A stretch of DNA of 64,000 bases, from NCBI GenBank assembly GCA_036488725.1, contig DASXHD010000077.1, positions 1 through 64,000 of the forward strand. The letters run 5' to 3'. This DNA comes from DASXHD01 sp036488725 (GTDB taxonomy: Bacteria > Myxococcota_A > Polyangia > Polyangiales > Polyangiaceae). Made by a program: the position numbers and the translations under genes. The notes beneath the pieces are model-generated. The model made no database searches. It saw only the letters and a list, made by a program, of their open reading frames with translations, and was not told the DNA's origin. Shown piece by piece: positions 36,726-45,110 of this stretch; positions within the stretch are counted from its first letter, which is position 1, and each line of letters starts with the position of its first letter.

Positions 36726-37928
36726 TTAGATTATGCGAAGAAGGGCGTCCGTTGCGGAGTCGTTCGGCAAGCGGCCTTCGGCGCGCTCGGGCCGGCCTCC
36801 GCCGCGGCCGCCGGTCTTGCCCGCGAGGGACTTGAGCCAGGCGCCGCAATCGAAAGGGGTCGTCGCGCCGCGCTGGACCACGACGAGCAATCCGTCCGCG
36901 TCGATCGCCGTGCAAACCGCGACGACGTCGCCGCGCGCGCCGGCGAGACGACCTGCGAGCGTGCGGAGCGCGCCGACGTCGCCCTCGGCTCGACCGACGC
37001 GCACGAGCGTCGTGCCGCTCGGGTCCGGCGGGTGCTCGGCGAGGATGCTCTTCGCGAGGAGCTCGAACAGCTCGCCGCGCGCGTTCGCGAGCGCGTCGGT
37101 GCGCTGTTTCAGTTCGCTCTGCAGCTTGCCGACCGCGGCGCCGACGTCGAGGAGGCCGCAGGTGAGCTTCTTCGCGAGCGACGAGAGGACTTCTTCTTTG
37201 GTGCGCGCGTCGGCGATCGCGCGTCCTGCGGCGTGAAAGCCGACGCGGAGCTTTCCTTTGTAGCGTTCGATCTGAGCGATGCGCACCACGCCGATTTGCC
37301 CCGTGCGCGTGCAGTGCGTTCCGCCGCACGGCGTGAGATCGAAGCCGTCGATGTCGATGACGCGGACGCCCGCCGAAACTTTGGGCGCACGCCGAAGGTC
37401 CATCGACGCGAGCTCTTCGGCGGTCGGAAAGAGCGCTCGGATGCCGAGGTCGGCGCGGATCGCGTCGTTCACGCGGTCCTCGGCGCGATGCAGCTCGGCG
37501 TCGGGAATGCTCTCGCGCTCGACGTCGATGGTGCACGCCGTCGTCCCGATGCGCGCTGAAGCCGTCGCCGCGCGCGCCTCGTCGAGCAGCGCGCGCGAGA
37601 GCATGTGCTGCGCCGTGTGGTGCGCCATTGCATCGCGTCGTCGCGCGACGTCGATCGATCCCGAGACCGGCGCGTCGGTCGCGTCCATCGAATCGTCGAG
37701 CAGATGATGAATCGTCCCTTCGTCGTCGATCTGCGTATCGATCACGGCCGCGGCCCTGTCGCCGACGCGAAGCTCGCCCGTATCGCCCAACTGCCCGCCG
37801 CCCTCGGGATAAAAAATCGTCTCGCGAAGAACGAGCGACGGCTTGCCCTCGTACGTGCTCGCCGCGGCGCCGCGCGTCTCGAACGCGGTCGCGAACGGGT
37901 CGTCCCAATAAGTCTTCTTCGTCGTCAT
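36726..37928 (-). CDS. AlaX-like alanyl-tRNA editing protein with DHHA1 domain
   Basis: A 400-residue free-standing relative of the editing half of alanyl-tRNA synthetase, which hydrolyses mischarged Ser- or Gly-tRNA(Ala). Zinc ligands are clear: HHTAQHMLSRALL (HxxxH) and TPCGGTHCTRTGQIG (CxxxH). The N-terminus has ETIFYPEGGGQLGDTGEL, the standard second-domain entry. Residues about 260-395 form a DHHA1-like region with the glycine-rich GGRGGGRPERAEGR, as in AlaRS. Aminoacylation domain is absent, so it is a full-length AlaX-L type (type II). ATG at 37928; divergent from thiS. Confidence 0.9.
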   Translation of the reverse strand: MTTKKTYWDDPFATAFETRGAAASTYEGKPSLVLRETIFYPEGGGQLGDTGELRVGDRAAAVIDTQIDDEGTIHHLLDDSMDATDAPVSGSIDVARRRDAMAHHTAQHMLSRALLDEARAATASARIGTTACTIDVERESIPDAELHRAEDRVNDAIRADLGIRALFPTAEELASMDLRRAPKVSAGVRVIDIDGFDLTPCGGTHCTRTGQIGVVRIAQIERYKGKLRVGFHAAGRAIADARTKEEVLSSLAKKLTCGLLDVGAAVGKLQSELKQRTDALANARGELFELLAKSILAEHPPDPSGTTLVRVGRAEGDVGALRTLAGRLAGARGDVVAVCTAIDADGLLVVVQRGATTPFDCGAWLKSLAGKTGGRGGGRPERAEGRLPNDSATDALLRII

Positions 37929-37962
37929 CGGCCTCGAGAAATATATCTGTTACGCTGCGCGC

Positions 37963-38160
37963 GTGCGCGTGACGATCAACGGCGAAGCTCGCGAGCTGCC
38001 GAAGCCGATGACCATCGCCGAGCTCGCCGCGTTCCTCGGGCTCGACGGGCCAGTCGCGGTCGAGGTGAACCGCGCGATCGTGCCGCGCGCCGAGCACGCC
38101 GCGCGTTCGCTCGCCGAGGGCGACGTGCTCGAAATCGTGCACATGGTCGGCGGCGGCTAG
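37963..38160 (+). CDS. thiS: Sulphur carrier protein ThiS
   Basis: A 65-residue ubiquitin-fold protein: MRVTINGEARELPKPMTIAE, LAVEVNRAIVP-like core (read VAVEVNRAIVPRAEHAA) and LAEGDVLEIVHMVGGG. The C-terminal Gly-Gly is where ThiF adenylates and sulphur is attached for thiazole formation. GTG start at 37963 (a second GTG two codons later is possible). It is alone: no thiG/thiF beside it, and thiE is 20 kb away. Its TAG stop shares the palindrome CTAG (38157-38160) with the stop of the opposing plsC gene. Confidence 0.93.
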   Translation: MRVTINGEARELPKPMTIAELAAFLGLDGPVAVEVNRAIVPRAEHAARSLAEGDVLEIVHMVGGG

Positions 38161-38918
38161 CTCGCCCGAGCTCTTGCTTTGGTTACCTCGCGCGCGACCG
38201 CTTCGCGCGCGAGCGCCGCGACGTCTTTGGAGCGCGCCTTCTCCGGCACCTCGAGCGGCTCGCCGATCGACACCACGACCGAAGACGCCGGCGCCGCGGC
38301 CATGCGCGCGAGGTGCTGCGGGAAGCTCTCGTCGAGAAACGCGGCCTGCGAATCCTTCGCGTACGCGAGACCCACGGGCACGATGTCGGCGGCGGCGGAT
38401 TGCGCGGCGACGAAGCCGCCTGCGTGAAACGGCCGCACCTCGTCGCCCGCGAAGGTCGTTCCCTCCGGAAAAATCGAGACTGTTTCGCCCGAGGCGAGCA
38501 GCGATTTCATCGCGCGAATGCTCGACGCGCCGCTGCGAATGTCGGCGCGATCGACGAAGACGGTTCCGAGCTTCTTGCCCGCGAGGCCGATGACCGGCCA
38601 GCGCGCGATGTCGGCGCGGCTCACCATGCAGCCGCCGAACGTGCGGAGGAGCACGAGCACGTCGGCGACGCCGCGATGGTTCGAAACGACGAGCCGACCG
38701 CGGCCGCGCGCGCGCCGATCGCCGAGCACGATCACGCGAATCCCGAAGACGCGCAGCATCGCTTCGCACCACGCGCCGAACCATCGATCGCGGAGCTCGC
38801 GTTTTTCAGCGCCTTCGAGATGGCGACGTAGATCGTCGAGCGAGTAGCCCGCGAGCATCGTCGGCGTGATCGCCGCGAACGTCGCGATGCGCGCGGCGCG
38901 CCTTGCGCTCGAAATCAC
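38157..38918 (-). CDS. plsC: 1-acyl-sn-glycerol-3-phosphate acyltransferase
   Basis: A 253-residue PlsC/LPLAT acyltransferase of phospholipid synthesis. Catalytic motif NHRGVADVLVLL (HX4D), then VDRADIRSGASSIRAMKSLL and the FPEGTTF block, followed by PVGLAYAKDSQAAF. A hydrophobic N-terminal stretch likely associates with the membrane. GTG start overlaps the stop of the phospholipase-D-type gene (GTGA at 38915-38918). It is last in the leftward operon, and its stop overlaps that of thiS on the other strand in a shared CTAG. Confidence 0.9.
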   Translation of the reverse strand: MISSARRAARIATFAAITPTMLAGYSLDDLRRHLEGAEKRELRDRWFGAWCEAMLRVFGIRVIVLGDRRARGRGRLVVSNHRGVADVLVLLRTFGGCMVSRADIARWPVIGLAGKKLGTVFVDRADIRSGASSIRAMKSLLASGETVSIFPEGTTFAGDEVRPFHAGGFVAAQSAAADIVPVGLAYAKDSQAAFLDESFPQHLARMAAAPASSVVVSIGEPLEVPEKARSKDVAALAREAVAREVTKARARAS

Positions 38919-40060
38919 CAGAGCCTCCGCAGGCCGTAGGCGATCCACTCGAGCGCGCGGCGCGTCGCGGGTCGCGTGCGCCAATCGTCGAGCTCGATGC
39001 GGCGCGCGTTCTTGCAATCTTCGTCGAACCACGCGCGCGCGTGGCGCGCGAACGCTTCGTCTTCCACGGCGAGGTTCACTTCCATGTTCTTGCGCCAGGA
39101 GCGCTCGTCGAGGTTGTAGCTGCCGATCGTCGCGAACGAGTCGTCGATGATCGCCGTCTTGGCGTGCATGACGCGATTGGGCATCGCATAAATTTCGATT
39201 TGCCGCTTCAAGAGCTGCTCGAAGAACGCTTCGACCGCGAACTGGACGATGCGAACGTCGCCGCGCTCCGGCACGAGGACGCGCACGCGGACTCCGCGCT
39301 CGGCGGCGTGGCCGAGCGCGCCGCGCACCGAACGATTCGGCACGAAATAGGGGTTTGCGATGTCGATGCGGGACTTCGCGAAATAAATCCGCCGGAGGTA
39401 CTCGCGCCGCACGTCGCGCCTTTTTCGCCAAGGGTTCGCGAGCAAAAAAACGCGACGCGAGCGGCGACGGCGCACGGGCCGCAAGTCGGCGGGCGACGGC
39501 GCGAGCGTCGCGCGGCGCCAGGTGTCGAAGAAGAGCGCGCGGAGCTCGTGCGCGACCTCGCCGCGCACCGCCACCATGTCGTCGCGCCAGCCGTCGCCGC
39601 CCTCTTCTTTCGGAAGCCACTGGCGGCTCAAGTTGATGCCGCCGATGAAGCCGAGGCTCGAGTCGATGACGAGCATCTTGCGATGATCGCGCCGCTCGAG
39701 GACGTCGAGCGTCAGCGTGTTGCGGATCGGGAAGACCGAGTGGAACGGGACGATCTCGCCGCCCGCGCGCACGAGCGACGCCCAGAAGCCGGGCGTGATC
39801 GAGATGCTGCCGACTGCGTCGTAGATGACGCGAACGCGGACGCCGGCGCGCGCGCGCTCGGCGAGCGCGTCGAGAAACGAGAGGCCGACGCCGTCGGGGC
39901 TGACCCAGTACATCTCGAGCAGCACCTCGCGCTCGGCGGCGGCGATCGCGGCGAGCATCGCCGGGTACGCTTGCGCGCCGTCGCGCAGGAGGCAGACCTC
40001 GTCTTCGTCCACGCGGAACCAGCGTGCGCGCTCGAGCGATGCGGGGGTGAGCGCGCTCAT
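38915..40060 (-). CDS. Phospholipase-D-type cardiolipin synthase
   Basis: A 381-residue PLD-superfamily protein with two HKD motifs: DHRKMLVIDSSLGFIGGIN (HxKxxxxD, about 120-140) and MHAKTAIIDDSFATIGSYN (about 300-320). Spacing and SISITPGFWASLVRAGGEIV fit bacterial ClsA/ClsB-type synthases, which join phosphatidylglycerol units. There is no N-terminal membrane span, so it is ClsB-like. The ATG overlaps the M16-like gene's stop (ATGA) and its stop overlaps plsC, so lipid-synthesis genes are translationally chained. Confidence 0.92.
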   Translation of the reverse strand: MSALTPASLERARWFRVDEDEVCLLRDGAQAYPAMLAAIAAAEREVLLEMYWVSPDGVGLSFLDALAERARAGVRVRVIYDAVGSISITPGFWASLVRAGGEIVPFHSVFPIRNTLTLDVLERRDHRKMLVIDSSLGFIGGINLSRQWLPKEEGGDGWRDDMVAVRGEVAHELRALFFDTWRRATLAPSPADLRPVRRRRSRRVFLLANPWRKRRDVRREYLRRIYFAKSRIDIANPYFVPNRSVRGALGHAAERGVRVRVLVPERGDVRIVQFAVEAFFEQLLKRQIEIYAMPNRVMHAKTAIIDDSFATIGSYNLDERSWRKNMEVNLAVEDEAFARHARAWFDEDCKNARRIELDDWRTRPATRRALEWIAYGLRRLW

Positions 40061-42309
40061 GGGGCTTTCTTCGCGGGCGCCGCGACGGCTCGCGCGGGAC
40101 GCGCGGCGACGATGACGAGCGCGTCGTCGCGGAGAATGGCGGCGGCCGCTGCTCGCCCGCGCTCGAGCGTGACGTCCGCTTGCGCGGGCTCGCCCCGGAA
40201 GAGCGCGATGAGCCGTTCGCGTGGATCGCGCATGCGCGCAGCGAGCGCGTCGGCCTCGCGTTTTTTCGAGCGCGCGACGTCGGCCGCGTCGAGCGCACCT
40301 TGTCGAAGTCGGTCGAAGAGCGCGCGGACTTGCGCAACCGCCGCGTCGAGCGCTTCTTGCGGCGCGTCGACGTGAACCACGAGCGCGCGCGATCCCGCGC
40401 GACCGAGGACGCGGGCGCTCCACGCGCGAGCGAGCCCGTCGCCAAGCGCTTTCGCGAGCAGACCGTTTTCGCCGTCGAGCGCGTCCGCGAGCGTCTCGGC
40501 AGCGCCGTCGTCTTCTTGGCCGAGCGGCGCGGCGAGATACGCTTCGCTCGTGCCGTCGTCGGTTTGGACCGCGTACGTTCCGGGTTTCGGCGTCGCGCCC
40601 TCGGCGCGCGCCGGGCACGCGCGGGCTCCTTCGCGGAGAGCCCACCGATCGATCGCGGCCACGGCGGCGTCGCCTTGCGCGGCGTCCTCGTTCGCGAGCA
40701 CCGCGACACGAAGCGGCCCGCGGCGAAGCGCATCGGCGCGCGCCGCGATCGCGGCGGGGGCCAAGCGAAGGAGCGATCGCGCCGTGCCGGTCGGCAAGAT
40801 CGACGCGGGCCGGCCGGGCGCGATCGCCTCTGCGAGCTCCGACAGGCCAGGCCTCGCTGCGTCGAGCAATCGTGCCTGCGCGGCGCGCGTACCCTCGACC
40901 GCATCGGTGAGAAAGACGCGGCCGAGCGCGGACGCGTCGCCCGATGCGATGACGCCGACGCCGTCGCTCGCGGTCCACGGCTCGGCGGCGATGCCGCGCG
41001 CGCGAAGCGCAGTCGCCGCCGCGATTGCGAAAGCTGCGGACGCGCCCGCGTCGCCGTCGGTTTCGCCTTGGGTGCCGCACGGCGACGCGACGAGCATCCA
41101 GAGCGCGGGTTGACCGCGCTCGACGCGCACGCGCGGTTCGACGACGCGCTCTGCGAACGCGCGTCTGGCGGCGACGGTCGCCGTCGCGATCGCGTCACGC
41201 GCCGTTCCGGGCTCGGCGACTGCGACGACCGTGCGCGGCGGCTCGAGGTCGCGCGCGCGCGTTTCGGCGGCGACGAGCGCGGCTTGCTCGGCCGCGTCCG
41301 ACGGATCCGCCGCGAGCTCGACCGGACCCGTCGCGGCCAGGCGCGCCTCGCGTGTCGCCATCGCGACGAGCTCGGCGATGCGGGCCGCGCCCGCGCTCGT
41401 CTTCGGATCCGTGTCGACGTCGGCGCGGAGCGACAAGCACGCACCGTCGGTCGAGAGGGTCGCCGTCACGGAACGAAGATGCGCGCGCGTGTCACTCGCT
41501 GCGAGCATCGCCGCGAACGGCCCGCTCGGGTCGCCGAGCGAACGCGCCGCGGAGGCGAGCCGAGCGTCTCCACGCCACGCAATCGCGACGCGCGCGCCGC
41601 GCGCCAAACCCGGCGCCTCGTACACGGCGAGCCCCGGCGCGTCCGCTTCCGGCGCGGCACGTTGATCGCTCGGAAGCACGGGCGCGCCGACCGATCCGGA
41701 TCCGACGGCTGATGTTTGCGCCGTCCCGCCTGCGGCGGATCCGACGACCGCAAAAGAAACGCGCTCGCGGGTGACCGCAGCCGCGCGCCACGATTCGATC
41801 TCGGTTGCCTGCACGGTCCCGCCGGATTCGACGAGCGCGCCTTCGCACGCCGCGATCGTCGCCTCTTCGGGCGTCACCCGCGGCATCGCAGCGAGCGCTG
41901 CGACTTTTCGTTGGGCGAGCCCGAGATCGGTGCCGCTCCCGACGGGCGCCGTGAGCGCCGCCGCGAGCTCGGCGAGATTTCCGCCCGCGATCGCGAGACG
42001 CACGCCGTCCGCCTGCGGCGTCACCCGCGCGCGCGCATCGAGACGCGACGCGAAGAGCCCCGCGAGCGCGACCGGCACCACCGCACCACGGTCCGGCGCA
42101 ATCCCCGCCGTCGACACGAACGCGCCGACCGCCGGCGTCGGATCGCCCTCGCGCGCGACGATCGCGAGCGCCGGCCGCCCCGGCTCGCGCACCACGCGCA
42201 TCCCTTTCGGCGTCGCCGCAGGCGCGTTCGGTCGCGTCGCCACCGGCTGCGCGCCGCCACACCCCACACTCAACGCGAACAGCGCGGCACAAATCCGCGC
42301 TTTTTTCAT
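40057..42309 (-). CDS. Large lipoprotein resembling an inactive M16 peptidase
   Basis: A 750-residue lipoprotein (signal peptide MKKARICAALFALSVGC, lipobox Cys17). It is rich in Ala and reads like two to three repeats of the M16 (insulinase/pitrilysin) alpha-beta fold: VVREPGRPALAIVAREGDPT and VGAFVSTAGIAPDRGAVVPV near the start, and KPGTYAVQTDDGTSEAYLAA with DALDGENGLLAKALGDGLAR in the last third. No HxxEH zinc motif is present, so it is probably non-catalytic, like the inactive partner of M16 pairs. No active M16 partner is in the window. ATG overlaps the upstream lipoprotein stop (ATGA). Assignment is by fold pattern only. Confidence 0.6.
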   Translation of the reverse strand: MKKARICAALFALSVGCGGAQPVATRPNAPAATPKGMRVVREPGRPALAIVAREGDPTPAVGAFVSTAGIAPDRGAVVPVALAGLFASRLDARARVTPQADGVRLAIAGGNLAELAAALTAPVGSGTDLGLAQRKVAALAAMPRVTPEEATIAACEGALVESGGTVQATEIESWRAAAVTRERVSFAVVGSAAGGTAQTSAVGSGSVGAPVLPSDQRAAPEADAPGLAVYEAPGLARGARVAIAWRGDARLASAARSLGDPSGPFAAMLAASDTRAHLRSVTATLSTDGACLSLRADVDTDPKTSAGAARIAELVAMATREARLAATGPVELAADPSDAAEQAALVAAETRARDLEPPRTVVAVAEPGTARDAIATATVAARRAFAERVVEPRVRVERGQPALWMLVASPCGTQGETDGDAGASAAFAIAAATALRARGIAAEPWTASDGVGVIASGDASALGRVFLTDAVEGTRAAQARLLDAARPGLSELAEAIAPGRPASILPTGTARSLLRLAPAAIAARADALRRGPLRVAVLANEDAAQGDAAVAAIDRWALREGARACPARAEGATPKPGTYAVQTDDGTSEAYLAAPLGQEDDGAAETLADALDGENGLLAKALGDGLARAWSARVLGRAGSRALVVHVDAPQEALDAAVAQVRALFDRLRQGALDAADVARSKKREADALAARMRDPRERLIALFRGEPAQADVTLERGRAAAAAILRDDALVIVAARPARAVAAPAKKAP

Positions 42310-43112
42310 TGCACCAAGTCGTTCATCGACCGCGTGCAGAGGAAAATATTGAAGAAGAAATCCACGATGCCGGTGACCGACGCGAAGTGCGTCCCCGCGG
42401 CGAACGAGTTCGAGGTGTTCGTGCCCGTCCACGGCTGCAAATCCCAGAGCTCGTTGTTGAGCGCCGCCGAGTTCGCGTCGTTCGTGATCGCCGCCGACAC
42501 GCGCCCGCTCGAATCCGACGCCGACGGCGCCGCGAACATCGTCACGTCCTTCACGACGACGAGCATGCCGATCCACTTGCGCGCCGTGTCGAACGACTGA
42601 AGATCCGAGAGCGGCACCTCGACCGGCTGCGGCTCCTGGGTCTCGAACTGGAGCTGCACCTGCGGCTTGCTCATCTGCGGCAAGAACGCGGGCGCGAAGT
42701 TCACCGTCGTTCCGATCGTCTGTTGCTCGACGTACTGCCCGTTCATGTCGACGACGTCGCCCGGCGCGAGCCGAAGGTTCGCCGGCACGTAGGTCGGCGA
42801 GTACAAGCTGATGCCCGCGTAAGGCAGCGCTTGATCGGCGTCTTGCACGAAGATCGTCCCGCGGCTCTTGCCGTTGTGCGTCTCGTCGAACTCGTCGACC
42901 GCCGTCACCACGACGCTCGTCACGTCGACGTTTTGATTCGGCGCGTAGCTCTGGCTCGCGGGGTCCTGCACGTCGCGCAGCCGGTCGCCCGGCCCGAGCG
43001 GATTCGGGTTCAGCGTCTGCGGCGGATCGTTGTCGCTCGCCTTGCTGCACGCACCGAGCGCGAGCGCCCCCATCACCAAGATCGTCAGCCCGTGTTTCAC
43101 GGGCTTTCTCAT
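42306..43112 (-). CDS. Lipoprotein with OB-fold-like domain, unknown
   Basis: A 268-residue lipoprotein (LTILVMGALALGAC, lipobox Cys22). Segments such as VDVTSVVVTAVDEFDETHNG, GTIFVQDADQALPYAGISLY and LRLAPGDVVDMNGQYVEQQT recall the OB-fold domains of secreted nuclease-like and endonuclease-associated lipoproteins (a 'VFVQD...L.pGD.V.v.G' pattern). No catalytic residues recognised. Seven bases separate its start from the sigma-factor gene, and its stop overlaps the M16-like gene; it is the second gene of the operon. Confidence 0.65.
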   Translation of the reverse strand: MRKPVKHGLTILVMGALALGACSKASDNDPPQTLNPNPLGPGDRLRDVQDPASQSYAPNQNVDVTSVVVTAVDEFDETHNGKSRGTIFVQDADQALPYAGISLYSPTYVPANLRLAPGDVVDMNGQYVEQQTIGTTVNFAPAFLPQMSKPQVQLQFETQEPQPVEVPLSDLQSFDTARKWIGMLVVVKDVTMFAAPSASDSSGRVSAAITNDANSAALNNELWDLQPWTGTNTSNSFAAGTHFASVTGIVDFFFNIFLCTRSMNDLVQ

Positions 43113-43118
43113 ACCATT

Positions 43119-43748
43119 TCAGGCGGCGCGCTGCATCGCCTCGAGACGCGCCTGGATCTTGTGCTTCTTCGAGTAGACGGTCTTGACGCTGATCTTCATC
43201 CGGCGGGCGATGGCGACCGGCTCGAGGCCTTCGCCGAAGTAGAGCGCCGCGAAGGCGCGGTCCCGGGCGCTGAAGCTCTCGAGGAGGCGCTGCGCGATCT
43301 GCGCGCGCTGGCGCTGCGCGACCGATTCGAACGGGTCCGGCGTCTCGGCAGCGAGATCGCTCGCCTCGGTGAGGGCCGCTTTGCCCGGCTCGCGGCGGAT
43401 GCTGCGGAGATAATCGTAAGCGCAGTTGATCGCGAGGAGCCCAATCCAGCTCGAGAAGCGGTTACCGCGCTCCGGGTCGAACGTGCGGAGCTTGTGCATG
43501 TCGTTCGCGAGGAGCGACAGACGCAGCGTGCACGCAATCTCGCGGACGTCGTCGGCGCTGACGACCGACGTGAAGCGGCGGGTGACCTTGAGGATGCAGC
43601 GCTCGATCAGACGATCGTAGCGGCGCTCGAACTCGCGCCACGCGACCGGGTGGCTCGCGACGAGACGCGCGACGAGCTGCTCCTCGGTCCACGTCTCCGG
43701 CACGACCACCGCTGCGAACATCCCCGACTGACGCGACTTCTTGCTCAT
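43119..43748 (-). CDS. Sigma-70 family RNA polymerase sigma factor
   Basis: A 209-residue ECF-like sigma factor. Region 2: AWREFERRYDRLIERCILKV, DDVREIACTLRLSLLANDMH, FDPERGNRFSSWIGLLAINC (the FSSWI..IA..NC pattern of region 2.3/2.4) and AYDYLRSIRRE. Region 4 helix-turn-helix: LEPVAIARRMKISVKTVYSK. It heads the leftward operon with lipoproteins, cardiolipin-synthase-type and plsC genes and may control it. I see no anti-sigma gene of a known type next to it; the following lipoprotein has a lipid anchor, not a zinc anti-sigma fold. Confidence 0.88.
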   Translation of the reverse strand: MSKKSRQSGMFAAVVVPETWTEEQLVARLVASHPVAWREFERRYDRLIERCILKVTRRFTSVVSADDVREIACTLRLSLLANDMHKLRTFDPERGNRFSSWIGLLAINCAYDYLRSIRREPGKAALTEASDLAAETPDPFESVAQRQRAQIAQRLLESFSARDRAFAALYFGEGLEPVAIARRMKISVKTVYSKKHKIQARLEAMQRAA

Positions 43749-43872
43749 GCGAGGGCCTACTGCAGCGCTCGTGCCATCGCTCGATCACGCGAATTTGCCG
43801 GGAAATCGTGGGTTGCGCGTAACACTTCGGCGTAACTCGGCGTCACGCTCTCGGGAGGTGTTACGCGCGCTG

Positions 43873-44289
43873 TTACGTTCGTTTCGATTTCAGAACGAAC
43901 GCTTTGATCGCCCGCATCGGCACCGCCGTCGGGCAGATCGCTTCGAGCTCGGCGAGGCGCGCGTCGTCGACCGCTTCGAACGATCGCGCGGCGGCCTCGA
44001 AATCCGGCATGCTGCGCGACGACGCGAGGACGAGATCCATCACGCCCGCGTACGCGCCTTTCGACGCGACCACGCGCGAGGCCTCGCCGACGTTGCAGCG
44101 ACCGCACGCGACGCATCGGCTGAACGTCGGGAGCGCGAGCCTCTCGTCCGGTCCGACCGGCAAGAGGTGCTCTTTTTCGGCGTAGCTCGCCTCGAACGCC
44201 GCGAGCCCGCGCCGCGTCCCGAAGAGCGGCCAAAGCATCGTTTTCACGAACGCCCACGCCAGGATGACGAGGGCGTGAAGGCGTTCCAC
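43873..44289 (-). CDS. Membrane-anchored small iron-sulphur-type protein
   Basis: A 138-residue protein. One N-terminal span (LHALVILAWAFVKTMLWPLF), then a basic stretch and CVACGRCN (about 60-67), a CxxCxxC motif as in 4Fe-4S ferredoxins; a fourth cysteine follows in ICPTAVPMRAI near the end (CP as in ferredoxin clusters). The pattern C-x2-C-x2-C...CP suggests one cluster. GTG at 44289 is the start that keeps the membrane segment at the N-terminus; the frame is open further upstream. Partner and role unknown. Confidence 0.65.
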   Translation of the reverse strand: MERLHALVILAWAFVKTMLWPLFGTRRGLAAFEASYAEKEHLLPVGPDERLALPTFSRCVACGRCNVGEASRVVASKGAYAGVMDLVLASSRSMPDFEAAARSFEAVDDARLAELEAICPTAVPMRAIKAFVLKSKRT

Positions 44290-44374
44290 GCTCTCCGCCT
44301 TATCACGCCTTTGACACTTCTTCACGGTGGCAGCGCTCGCGCTTAACGGTGACTCCGCATCCTGGCTCGTGACC

Positions 44375-44383
44375 AAAGGAGGT
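44375..44383 (+). promoter_or_regulatory. Strong Shine-Dalgarno AAAGGAGGT
   Basis: A nine-base full complement of the 16S 3' end, five bases before the ATG at 44389. It is the best ribosome binding site noticed in the window and points to high expression of the CpxP-like protein. Confidence 0.85.
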
Positions 44384-44388
44384 CTTCG

Positions 44389-44940
44389 ATGCTGGGGTTC
44401 GTTCTAGGTACGGTTTGTCTGGTGGCGCTCATCAAGGTGCTGCGCCACGGTCGCGGCGGCTGGCGCTATGCGCACGGCTGCGGTTACGGTCATCACCACC
44501 ACGATCACGGTCACGGCGGCGGCGGCGGCTTCGGTCCTCCGTGGGCGCGCGGCGGCTGGGGACGCGGCGGCGGCGGTCCGGGTTTCATGCTCCGCGGGCT
44601 CTTCTCTCGTCTCGAGACGACGCCCGGTCAGGAGAAAGTGATTCGCGACGCGTTCGACAGAGTTCGCGAGACGGTTCGTGAAGCGCGCGGCGAGTGGCGC
44701 GACACGAGCGAGCTCTCGAGCCTCTTGCGCGGCGAGACGTTCGACCGCACGGCGGCCGAAGGCGTCAGCGGCAAAGCCGACGCGTCGTTCGCGAAGGTGC
44801 GCGTCGTCGTCCTCGAGTCGCTCGCGCAAATCCACGAGGCCCTCGACGATCGTCAACGTCGCATCCTCGCCGATCTGATCGAATCGCGCGGCCGCGGGTT
44901 CTTCTCGGGTCGCCCCGTGAGCGACGAAAGGTGGGTGTGA
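44389..44940 (+). CDS. CpxP/Spy-like periplasmic heavy-metal or stress sensor with His/Gly-rich segment
   Basis: A 183-residue protein with an N-terminal membrane or signal segment (MLGFVLGTVCLVALIKVL), a His/Gly-rich stretch (about 29-60; GCGYGHHHHDHGHGGGGG) that could bind metal, and a helical C-terminal part starting RLETTPGQEKVIRDAFDRVR. This matches the TPxQ region of CpxP/Spy/ZraP-type periplasmic chaperones and sensors, followed by a second helix pair (KVRVVVLESLAQIHEALDDR). It is first in a rightward unit followed at once by a 47-residue His-rich peptide, a response regulator and a histidine kinase, so it probably senses or buffers the signal of that system. Confidence 0.85.
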   Translation: MLGFVLGTVCLVALIKVLRHGRGGWRYAHGCGYGHHHHDHGHGGGGGFGPPWARGGWGRGGGGPGFMLRGLFSRLETTPGQEKVIRDAFDRVRETVREARGEWRDTSELSSLLRGETFDRTAAEGVSGKADASFAKVRVVVLESLAQIHEALDDRQRRILADLIESRGRGFFSGRPVSDERWV

Positions 44941-44941
44941 G

Positions 44942-45085
44942 ATGCGACGTCGGTTGATCATCGCGCTTCTCGCGCTGGGCACGGTCGGCGGTTACGCCGC
45001 GGGCTTCGCGCACATGCACCACGCGTGTCATGGAGGAAATTGGCATGGTCGCAATGCAGCAGCTCAGTACGACTGCGGTCGCTGA
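44942..45085 (+). CDS. 47-residue exported His-rich peptide
   Basis: A short frame: ATG at 44942, one base after the previous TGA, to TGA at 45083-45085. It encodes a basic start and hydrophobic helix (MRRRLIIALLALGTVGGYAA) and then HMHHACHGGNWHGR, with five His and one Cys in 14 residues, ending with a second Cys. It fits a signal- or membrane-anchored metal-binding peptide. Position between the CpxP-like gene and the regulator, and the matching His-rich theme in its neighbours, support it as a real gene. I know of no named family. Confidence 0.65.
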   Translation: MRRRLIIALLALGTVGGYAAGFAHMHHACHGGNWHGRNAAAQYDCGR

Positions 45086-45110
45086 GTCTGGTAGACATGC
45101 GGCGTTCCGC

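Noticed and set aside
38157..41444. One 1,095-codon open frame covering plsC and the PLD-type gene
   Set aside because: Only its C-terminal 253 codons (plsC) read as protein; the rest is out of frame with the PLD-type and M16-like genes.
44311..44316. TTGACA, a perfect -35 hexamer before the CpxP-like gene
   Set aside because: No -10-like sequence lies at 16-18 bp; the nearest AT-rich stretch (TTAACG) is about 26 bp away.
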